From: CAYPHJ01 sp964410485
Lineage (GTDB): Bacteria; Desulfobacterota; Binatia; UBA9968
Assembly (NCBI GenBank): GCA_964410485.1
Contig: CAYPHJ010000104.1
Span: 1 to 16,318 of the forward strand
DNA: 16,318 nt
Reading direction: 5' to 3'
The stretch's first letter is position 1; every line of letters begins with the position of its first letter. Below the pieces are notes generated by a model. The model had not been told where the DNA came from. It searched no databases and saw nothing but the letters and a program-made list of their open reading frames with translations. Shown here one piece after another: positions 7,394 to 14,261 of the stretch. The position numbers and the translations under genes are program-made.

Positions 7394-7455
7394 TCCAAGT
7401 AAACCCATCGGGACTGCGCTTTTACCTTTGAGCCGAACACAGATCGGCCCTTCAA

Positions 7456-7517
7456 CTGTGTTCAAAAGTTTACAGCGGGTGTGTACTTTTGTTGACAGCA
7501 GCGAATCGCTCGCTGTC
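7456..7517. promoter_or_regulatory. Palindromes and GTTNACAG half-sites, candidate UAS for paralogue C
   Basis: GTTTACAG (7468-7475, with CTGTGTTC at 7456-7463 on its left) and GTTGACAG (7491-7498) resemble the half-site of the inverted repeat at 3681-3699. The second runs into a longer palindrome in which GACAGC-AGCGA (7494-7504) pairs with TCGCT-c-GCTGTC (7506-7517). They lie about 155-215 bases upstream of the -24 element at 7672, still within enhancer range. Confidence 0.35.
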
Positions 7518-7671
7518 GTATGGTAAAGAACTAAATTCGCGGCCTCAGCCCGGTTGCGCGCGAAACCTTTCGTATCCTGTGGCTACGTTTGGAGTGTTCT
7601 CAATCCCCCCGGCCTAAAGAGCGTTAAGAAAATACGCTGTAAACTCAACAATGTGCTCAGGAATCGCGACC

Positions 7672-7688
7672 TGGCATAGGCGTTGCGT
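7672..7688 (+). promoter_or_regulatory. Sigma-54 (-24/-12) promoter of UspA-like paralogue C
   Basis: TGGCAT at 7672-7677 and TTGCG at 7683-7687 give GG (7673-7674), ten bases, GC (7685-7686). Over 21 positions the site matches the promoter at 3793 at 18, including the -24 and -12 elements and the first bases after them. Transcription would start near 7698. Confidence 0.82.
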
Positions 7689-7714
7689 TAACGAGATGCA
7701 GAAAGCGAAGCCGT

Positions 7715-7720
7715 GGAGGA
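7715..7720 (+). promoter_or_regulatory. Ribosome binding site deciding the paralogue C start
   Basis: GGAGGA at 7715-7720 stands seven bases before the ATG at 7728. It rules out the in-frame GTG at 7713, which overlaps it. Confidence 0.75.
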
Positions 7721-7727
7721 GACATTT

Positions 7728-8198
7728 ATGGGTGAACGCATTTTGGTTCCCCTGAGAGGCTCCGATCGAATCGAAGACTTCCTTCCGTACATCAAGCAGA
7801 TCGCCCAGCCCGGAATGAAAGTAGTTTTTCTCGTTCACTACGATTGCGCTGGTTTTAAGGCGCTTATGGATCAATTGCCGATAGTCTATCCAGGACTTAT
7901 GTCGACGCCGTTATCCGGAACGTGCCGCAAGGAAAGCGATTTCCTTCGCTTGCTGCAAGAAGAAATCTCGAAATCCTGCGGCGCTTTGCGGAATCAGGGG
8001 ACGGACATCACGGTAGACGTGCACACACGCCCGCTGCACAAAGTATTGAGGCAGTGGGTCCAAAGGCAAGATGTTCACCTTGTGGTCATGCGGGCTGGAT
8101 TCTACGACCGGTTAATGTATCAGCTGCGCAACCTGTGCCCTCAATTCTTTAAGCCGTGCTCCCCTCCGGTGCTCCTCCTCCACCGCGCGAAGTTGTAA
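7728..8198 (+). CDS. Small UspA-like protein, paralogue C, under a sigma-54 promoter
   Basis: This 156-residue soluble protein belongs to the same unnamed family as the gene at 3838. Shared features in order: strand RILVPLRGSDRIEDFLP, IAQPGMKVVFLVH, a variable middle (about 40-90, with LSGTCRKESDF here), DITVDVHT, LHKV, VHLVVMRAG and a last strand PPVLLLH. ILVPLRGSD and VHLVVMRAG look like the first and fourth strands of UspA, whose usual forms are ILVPVDGS and DLIVMGSRG, but the ATP-binding Gly-rich loop is missing. The ATG follows GGAGGA by seven bases and the sigma-54 promoter by about 40, so this copy can be induced independently. It is divergent from the cNMP-linked transporter, which hints at related conditions of use. 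Direct function unknown. Confidence 0.82.
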   Translation: MGERILVPLRGSDRIEDFLPYIKQIAQPGMKVVFLVHYDCAGFKALMDQLPIVYPGLMSTPLSGTCRKESDFLRLLQEEISKSCGALRNQGTDITVDVHTRPLHKVLRQWVQRQDVHLVVMRAGFYDRLMYQLRNLCPQFFKPCSPPVLLLHRAKL

Positions 8199-8325
8199 CC
8201 TCCCAGATCCCCGGGAATTGCTTCTCTGGAACTGGCCACAGGGGTTCTGGAGGTAGATGTCTTGTAACGAACGTGGGGGCTAGAAAAGGAGCAATGTCGA
8301 GAATTCGGAAGACCCAGCAGGTCGC

Positions 8326-8353
8326 TTGCTTTTACCTGTGGCTGAGATATACG
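8326..8353 (+). promoter_or_regulatory. Possible sigma-70 promoter for the cyclase operon
   Basis: TTGCTT (8326-8331) and TATACG (8348-8353) are 16 bases apart, about 80 bases before the cyclase gene. The rest of the 234-base gap (8199-8432) shows no convincing gene or terminator; GGGGCCCC lies just before the ATG at 8433. The match is moderate and could be chance. Confidence 0.3.
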
Positions 8354-8432
8354 GAGGCTATTAATGCTTTCCAGTTGAGAAAGTTGGGCTAGGGTCGATC
8401 TCAGCAAGGAAAGGCCCTTTAGCGGGGGCCCC

Positions 8433-11400
8433 ATGCTCTGCCCACGATGCCAAAGCGAGAATTCTACAGACGCGGTCTTCTGCGACCACTGTGGTCTGCA
8501 ACTCGAATCCCCTTGTTCTAATTGCGGTGAGTCGAACCGCCGAGGAGCCAAATTTTGCCGCAGATGTGGCCGGCCATTCGACAACGCCCCGGCTAGAGCT
8601 CCGGAACCTACCACGACCACTCACTCGCCAGAATCTTATACTCCCGGTCACCTTGCCGAAAAGATACTGGCTTCCCGCGCCAATCTCGAAGGGGAACGGA
8701 AGCAGGTCACGGTTCTGTTTGCCGACGTCATAGGCTCGACACGACTGTTAGAAGGGCTGGATCCGGAAGGCGCTCAAAAGCTACTCGACCCGATCTTGCA
8801 CCTTATGATGGAAGCCGTCCATCGCTACGAAGGGACCGTGAACCAGGTCCTCGGCGACGGCATCATGGCCCTTTTTGGCGCGCCGCTGGCGCATGAAGAT
8901 CACGCCGTACGCGCATGTTATGCGGCCCTGGCCATGCAGGAAGAGATGCGACGTCATCGCGAAAAGATAGGTCGTTTGGACGGCGAACTTCAGATCGGGG
9001 TTGGCCTAAACTCGGGTGAGGTGGTGGTGCGCTCTATCAGTAACGATCTCACAATCGACTACTCCGCCCTCGGCCATACCACGCATCTCGCCGCGCGAAT
9101 GCAGGAGTTCGCCGGACCAGGCTCGATTCTGATGACACTCGACACATTTCGCGAGGTCGAAGGCTTTGTCCAGGTAAAAACGTTGGGCTCCGTCGAGCCC
9201 AAAGGGGTTTCACAGCCGGTCCAGGTATTCGAGCTTACCGGCGCCACTGCTGCTCGCAAACGCTTGCAAGCCGGCATGAGCCGGGGACTCACGCCGTTTG
9301 TTGGACGAGAAACAGAGATAGACATTTTCCGCCGTCTCATAACGCAAGCAGCCTCCAGTCGTGGTCAGATCTTGGCGATGGTCGGCGATGCTGGCCTGGG
9401 AAAATCACGCTTAGTCCATGAGTTTATCAACTACCATGTGCCCGCGGATTGGCGGGTTCTGGAGGCTACTTCTGTCTCTTATGGCAAAGCAACTCCTTAT
9501 TTCCCGGTCATTGAGTTGCTGAGGCGTTATTTTGCAATATCGGAAGGCGCTGCGACAAACAGAATCCAAACCACAGTCCTGGATCAGGTCTGTGCAATAG
9601 ATGAGAGCTTGACGGATGCGGTTCCACCAATTCTGGCGCTTCTCAACGCATTGCCGAAAGAAGATCAAGAGAGCCCTGCTCGGCGGTCGAATTCCGTCGC
9701 GCGGCGAGCAAATCTAACTGAGGCGCTGAAAAGATTCAATAGCATGGAGCCGCAGCAACGCCGACGTCACACGCTCGAAGCGCTCAAGCGTGTTTTCGTG
9801 CGCGACAGTCAGACGCAGCCCTTGTTAATTGTTTTTGAGGACCTCCACTGGATCGACGGCGAAACGCAAGCATTCCTCGATTATCTACTGGAAGCCCTCC
9901 CGATGTCGAGAATCCTGCTCCTGGTGAACTACCGGCCTGGCTACACGCACACCTGGGCGGATAAAACTTATTACACTCGTTTGCGGGTCGATCCATTACC
10001 AGCAACAGGAGCAGATGAACTGTTGCAGCATCTTTTGGGGAACAACCAAGACTTGGCACCGCTCAAGGAGTTACTGATCAACCGGAGCGACGGGAATCCG
10101 TTCTTTCTAGAAGAGAGCGTACGTTCTCTTATCGAAACGGGGGTTCTGGCTGGTGTGAAAGGGGCGTATCGACCCGGGCTAAGAATCGACGCCATTCGTA
10201 TCCCCAGTTCGGTGCAGACGCTTATAGCCAATCGCGTAGATCGATTGGGGCTGGAGGAAAAACACCTTTTGCAAACGGCTGCCGTTATTGGCGTTCTCGT
10301 CCCGCTCCGGCTGCTGCGCGCTGTAGCCGGATTGCCGGATGACGAACTGCTGCGGTATCTGGCAACCCTCCAGTTGTCAGAGTTTCTTTACGAGTCGAAT
10401 CTTTTTCCGGAGGTGGAATACAGCTTCAAACATGCTCTGACTAATGAGGTCGTTTACGGCGCGCTGCTACGTGAACGCAAAATGTCACTGCATGCACGGA
10501 TTGTGACCGCTCTTGAGGAAATAACCCGGGACAAGCTAAATGATCACGTCGAGACCTTGGCGTATCATGCCTTGCACGGCGAGATTTGGGACAAGGCTGT
10601 TGTCTACCTAAAGGACGCGGGCACTAAGGCCTTATCTCGGTCGGCAGTCCGCCAAGCACTAAATTATTTCGAGCAGGCTTTACTAGCCCTGCGGCATCTT
10701 TCGGAAAATCCTGACACGCTCCGACATGCCGTTGACCTTCGTATCGAGATGCGTAATGCGTTATTTATCCTCGGAGATTTTCAGCAAGGACTCAACTACC
10801 TGGAGGAAGCGCAACGCCCGGCGGCGAGGTTGAACGATGAAGCGAGATTAGGAAAGTTGTTCAACTTGATCACTGCACACTGGAATCTTTCAGGCAATTC
10901 AGAACAGGCGATTTTCTCCGCGAAACAAGCTATACAACATACAAGCGCGCAAGAACATATCGATCTTCACGTCGTGGCTCATTACTTCCTAGGTGTGGCG
11001 CACCACAATCTTGGTCAATATGATGCAGCGATCAGCGCACTTCACCGAGCTCTTTCTTTGATGGGAGGCCGTAAATATGAACTGTTTGGCACAACAGGGA
11101 TCGTGTCCGTCATTTGCAAAGCCTGGTTAGTCCGTTGTCTCGCACAACTTGGAAAATTTGCCGAGGCGGTTCCTTACGGAGAAGAAGCTGTCGAAACTGC
11201 GCTTGAAAGGAACCACGGTTACAGCATCATTTATGCATTCTACGGCGCTGGGGTTTTGGCATTCATTAAAGGGGAGTTTGACAAGGCAATCGCTCTGCTC
11301 GAGCGCGGACTACAAACCTGTGATACTGCTGGAATTCCAGTACAGCGGCCATTGATTACTTCCTGCTTAGGTGCGGCATACACGTTTGCTGGGCGGCTCG

Positions 11401-11873
11401 ACGAAGGCGTTAAGCTCTTGGAGATGGCGTTAGAGCAGACGGCCTCCATGAAAAGATTGGGAGGACAGGCTTTGCGCATGGCTTGGTTGAGTGAGGCTTA
11501 TAACCTGGCGGGCCGAATTGAAGATGCGGAAAGGATTGCGCGGAGAGGACTCGATCTCGTTTCCGAAAGTAAGGATAAAGGAAGTGAGGCTTGGTTACTG
11601 AGAAATCTAGGAAATATCATGTCTCAAAGTAGCCCGGTCGATAGAAAGGACGCGGAGGCTAACTACAAAAAAGCACTTGATCGGGCTCGAGAGCTGGGAA
11701 TGCGTCCTCTGCAAGCACACTGTCATCTGGGGCTTGGGCAGTTGTACTCGCAACTGGATCAGGCTGCAAACGCCCGCGCCGAGGTAGTCGCCGCCATTGA
11801 ACTCTATCAAGGGATGTCGATGCGATTTTGGTTGTCGAAATCAGAAGCGGCTTTGGCCAAGGTTACGAGCTGA
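8433..11873 (+). CDS. Double zinc ribbon, class III adenylate/guanylate cyclase, AAA ATPase, TPR protein
   Basis: This large cytoplasmic signalling protein has 1146 residues. Two CxxC zinc ribbons open it (Cys 3, 6, 17, 20 and 28, 31, 42, 45), which fixes the start despite a weak ribosome site. A class III cyclase domain follows at about 88-270, with metal aspartates in FADVIGST (D98) and LGDGIMALFG (D142). The segment GHTTHLAARM (214-223) keeps the Arg of the catalytic pair but has His218 where classical cyclases have Asn; from memory that is common in this AAA-linked group. An AAA/STAND-type ATPase follows, with Walker A GDAGLGKS (318-325) and Walker B LLIVFEDLHW near 466. About 500 C-terminal residues are TPR-like helices. 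It probably makes cAMP under control of the ATPase/TPR sensor. The gap to the next cyclase is 95 bases, so they are likely co-transcribed. Confidence 0.9.
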   Translation: MLCPRCQSENSTDAVFCDHCGLQLESPCSNCGESNRRGAKFCRRCGRPFDNAPARAPEPTTTTHSPESYTPGHLAEKILASRANLEGERKQVTVLFADVIGSTRLLEGLDPEGAQKLLDPILHLMMEAVHRYEGTVNQVLGDGIMALFGAPLAHEDHAVRACYAALAMQEEMRRHREKIGRLDGELQIGVGLNSGEVVVRSISNDLTIDYSALGHTTHLAARMQEFAGPGSILMTLDTFREVEGFVQVKTLGSVEPKGVSQPVQVFELTGATAARKRLQAGMSRGLTPFVGRETEIDIFRRLITQAASSRGQILAMVGDAGLGKSRLVHEFINYHVPADWRVLEATSVSYGKATPYFPVIELLRRYFAISEGAATNRIQTTVLDQVCAIDESLTDAVPPILALLNALPKEDQESPARRSNSVARRANLTEALKRFNSMEPQQRRRHTLEALKRVFVRDSQTQPLLIVFEDLHWIDGETQAFLDYLLEALPMSRILLLVNYRPGYTHTWADKTYYTRLRVDPLPATGADELLQHLLGNNQDLAPLKELLINRSDGNPFFLEESVRSLIETGVLAGVKGAYRPGLRIDAIRIPSSVQTLIANRVDRLGLEEKHLLQTAAVIGVLVPLRLLRAVAGLPDDELLRYLATLQLSEFLYESNLFPEVEYSFKHALTNEVVYGALLRERKMSLHARIVTALEEITRDKLNDHVETLAYHALHGEIWDKAVVYLKDAGTKALSRSAVRQALNYFEQALLALRHLSENPDTLRHAVDLRIEMRNALFILGDFQQGLNYLEEAQRPAARLNDEARLGKLFNLITAHWNLSGNSEQAIFSAKQAIQHTSAQEHIDLHVVAHYFLGVAHHNLGQYDAAISALHRALSLMGGRKYELFGTTGIVSVICKAWLVRCLAQLGKFAEAVPYGEEAVETALERNHGYSIIYAFYGAGVLAFIKGEFDKAIALLERGLQTCDTAGIPVQRPLITSCLGAAYTFAGRLDEGVKLLEMALEQTASMKRLGGQALRMAWLSEAYNLAGRIEDAERIARRGLDLVSESKDKGSEAWLLRNLGNIMSQSSPVDRKDAEANYKKALDRARELGMRPLQAHCHLGLGQLYSQLDQAANARAEVVAAIELYQGMSMRFWLSKSEAALAKVTS

Positions 11874-11968
11874 CTTCCCATGGCTAAAACGATATATCTG
11901 CGTTCGGTTTCAGTGCTCGTTTGGTTCGGAGCCTGATGACCCACAGCTGAGCGGCAAGAGGATTTTAC

Positions 11969-14197
11969 ATGTCGCGCTTATACCGTGCGGCGGTCTTGTT
12001 AGGATTGCTCTTGGGGACTCTAGGTGTCGTTATGAGTTTTTTCCCTTTTACTCATGAGATCGAAGAAGACCTGGGTCTGGGGCTGCTGTTTAAGGTCAGG
12101 GGAGTAAGAACAGCGCCGCCGGAGGTGGTTGTAGTCAGCATAGACAAGCAATCGTCTGAGTACCTTAAGCTACCGAGGAACCCCGACAGATGGCCGCGTT
12201 CGCTCCATGCGCGCTTGATTGAGACGCTAATCAAGGCCGGCGCGGAACTTATCGTTTTTGACGTGTATTTTGTTGAGCCGCGTTCCCCTGAGGAAGACAA
12301 TTTGTTGGCTGCTGCGATCAGAAAAGCCGGTAACGTTGTGCTTACTGAACGTCTCGAACCACAAGCGACTCGACCACTCGGCCCACACAAGATCATGAAA
12401 GTTGTCGAACCCCTTGCTCCGCTTTCGGAGTCTGCTGTTGCAACCGCGCCGTTCGTTCTTCCCAGGTTGCCTATCAAAGTAAGCAAATATTGGCTTTTCC
12501 AAACGGGTGCGGGAGATTCGGCAGCTTTTCCCGTGGTCGCATTCCAACTCTTTGCTTTAGACGCATACGACGACTTTGTCCGCTTGTTCGAGAGAGCCAA
12601 TCCGCATCAGATTGGAAAACTGCCGTCTGATGCAACCCTGGCGATCAAGTCACGAGGCATGCTCAGGTTTATGAGAGACATCAGAGCGGTATTTAAAGGC
12701 GATCCTCTGATCCCAAAACGAATGATAAAGGAGTTAGAGAACTTCCGCCCAACCGGCGACGTACGAAGACACAGGTTGCTCAACGCTCTTGTAGGTTTTT
12801 ATGGAGGCACAGACCGCCAGTTTCTCAACTACTACGGGCCGGCCCGCACGGTAAACACAGTCCCCTATTACCAGGCACTGCAACTTGCTGAGGGTTCCAG
12901 CAGCGATGACCAGTTCAATTTCCGAGGTAAGGCGGTTTTCGTGGGAGTTTCAGAGATCGCATTTACAGAAAGAGACGACAGCTATTACACAGTCTTTTCA
13001 CAAGCAGACGGAGTTTTTATCAGCGGCGTAGAAATTGCGGCGACTGCCTTCGCAAATCTTTTGGAAAACATGCCCGTGAAGCCTATCGCCTTTCACCACC
13101 ACATATTGCTTATTTTCGCCTGGGGCGTCCTTGTGGGAACGACTTTACGCATGGCCCCTACTGTAATCGGTGCGCTTGCGATAGTTGTAATAAGCTTCGT
13201 TTATTTTGCGGTTGCTCAACATGAATTTAAAACGGCTGGAACCTGGTATCCTGTCGTCACTCCATTGTTTCTGCAAATACCGCTCGGCTTTTTTGGTGCT
13301 GTTTTCTGGAAGTACTTTGAGTCCAATCAAGAGCGTCAGCAAATAAGAAAGGCTTTAACCTACTACGTTCCCAACGAGGTCGTGGATGAGCTAGCCACGA
13401 ACAGAGTCGATATAAAAAGAGCGGGCGAAACCTTAGATGGGACATGCCTCTTCACCGATGCTGCTGGGTACACAAGAGTTTCGGAAACAATGGCTGCGCA
13501 CGAAGTTAGCGAGTTTATGCGCAAGTATTTTGAAGTCACGTTCGCACCGATAAAGCGAAACGGTGGGCTTGTTGCCGACGTGACAGGGGATTCAATTGTC
13601 GCTGTATGGAAGTCCACACGACCTGACGCTCGAAGACATGCATGCCTTGCAGCACTGGGCATCATTCAAGCAGTGCGTCAGTTCAACGAGTCTTTCCCCA
13701 CTCTTAAATTACCCACGCGTGTCGGCGTCCATGCCGGCCAGATCTTTCTTGGTAATATTGGCGCTTGGGATCACTATGCGTATGGAGCGACGGGAGATAC
13801 CATCAATACGGCGTCACGGATGGACAGCCTCAATAAATACCTCTCGACGGAGATTCTGGTATCGGAAGACGCGATACATGGACTCAAAGACTTTTTGACT
13901 CGCGAAGCTGGGATTTTTCGATTTAAGGGGAAGACCCATCCGATCGCGGTACATGAATTGCTCTGCCCCATGGAGGAATCCGACGATAACCAGAAAAAAG
14001 CCTGTACGGCCTTTTCCGAGGGGCTCAAAGCCTTTAGGCAACAGTCCTGGGATGAGGCACAGGGCAAACTCAAGCAATGCGTCGAATACCTGGGATCGGA
14101 TGGTCTTTCGGAGTTTTATCTGAGACTTTGCGAACAATACAGGAAGCACCCACCCGCGGGACCATGGGACGGAATCATTCTCTTAGAAGAGAAATAA
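11969..14197 (+). CDS. CHASE2 transmembrane adenylate cyclase
   Basis: This is a 742-residue membrane cyclase. An N-terminal membrane helix (about 5-25) leads to a periplasmic CHASE2 sensor domain (about 35-360, with VVVVSIDKQS and ELIVFDVYF). Hydrophobic segments from about 377 to 440 return the chain to the cytoplasm, and a class III cyclase domain lies at about 488-665. All catalytic residues can be seen: metal Asp497 (FTDAAGYT) and Asp541 (VTGDSIVAVW), then Asp610, Asn613 and Arg617 in GATGDTINTASRM. A Lys in FKGKTHP (653 or 655) with Asp610 suggests ATP rather than GTP. A helical tail of about 75 residues follows. AGAGGA lies about six bases before the ATG. It should convert ATP to cAMP in response to an unknown periplasmic signal. 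The neighbouring FecR protein, 64 bases downstream, is a candidate partner. Confidence 0.92.
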   Translation: MSRLYRAAVLLGLLLGTLGVVMSFFPFTHEIEEDLGLGLLFKVRGVRTAPPEVVVVSIDKQSSEYLKLPRNPDRWPRSLHARLIETLIKAGAELIVFDVYFVEPRSPEEDNLLAAAIRKAGNVVLTERLEPQATRPLGPHKIMKVVEPLAPLSESAVATAPFVLPRLPIKVSKYWLFQTGAGDSAAFPVVAFQLFALDAYDDFVRLFERANPHQIGKLPSDATLAIKSRGMLRFMRDIRAVFKGDPLIPKRMIKELENFRPTGDVRRHRLLNALVGFYGGTDRQFLNYYGPARTVNTVPYYQALQLAEGSSSDDQFNFRGKAVFVGVSEIAFTERDDSYYTVFSQADGVFISGVEIAATAFANLLENMPVKPIAFHHHILLIFAWGVLVGTTLRMAPTVIGALAIVVISFVYFAVAQHEFKTAGTWYPVVTPLFLQIPLGFFGAVFWKYFESNQERQQIRKALTYYVPNEVVDELATNRVDIKRAGETLDGTCLFTDAAGYTRVSETMAAHEVSEFMRKYFEVTFAPIKRNGGLVADVTGDSIVAVWKSTRPDARRHACLAALGIIQAVRQFNESFPTLKLPTRVGVHAGQIFLGNIGAWDHYAYGATGDTINTASRMDSLNKYLSTEILVSEDAIHGLKDFLTREAGIFRFKGKTHPIAVHELLCPMEESDDNQKKACTAFSEGLKAFRQQSWDEAQGKLKQCVEYLGSDGLSEFYLRLCEQYRKHPPAGPWDGIILLEEK

Positions 14198-14261
14198 CGT
14201 AGATGTTGTACTTCTAAGTTCGCATGTGGTATGCAGCCGGCCGTGAGGAACTAGGCCGTCC

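Larger units (their letters stand above)
7258..7727. other. 470-bp divergent regulatory region
   Basis: The gap between the minus-strand transporter and the plus-strand paralogue C holds no gene I can support. It contains paired AACCGGTT palindromes at 7343-7392, palindromes and GTTNACAG half-sites at 7456-7517, a short inverted repeat AGCGT/ACGCT at about 7620-7638 and a sigma-54 promoter at 7672. The transporter frame stays open to a TTG at 7455, but the palindromes inside that extension favour regulatory over coding use. Confidence 0.5.

Noticed and set aside
7258..7455. In-frame 66-residue N-terminal extension of the transporter from a TTG at 7455
   Set aside because: It is Cys- and Trp-rich and unlike the N-terminus of cNMP-domain proteins, has no ribosome site, and contains twin palindromes that look regulatory.
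7492..7524. TTGACA with TATGGT, a possible sigma-70 promoter before paralogue C
   Set aside because: The spacer is 21 bases, too long, and the TTGACA lies within a palindrome that explains it better.
8233..8250. TGGCCAC followed by GGTTCTGG before the cyclase operon, resembling a sigma-54 promoter
   Set aside because: There is no GC at the required spacing and the -12 element is poor.
8294..8392. Small 32-codon frame, and a four-codon frame at 8364 with a good GGAGG site, in the gap before the cyclase
   Set aside because: The first has a badly spaced ribosome site and no recognisable features; the second is too short to judge. Neither is supported as a gene.
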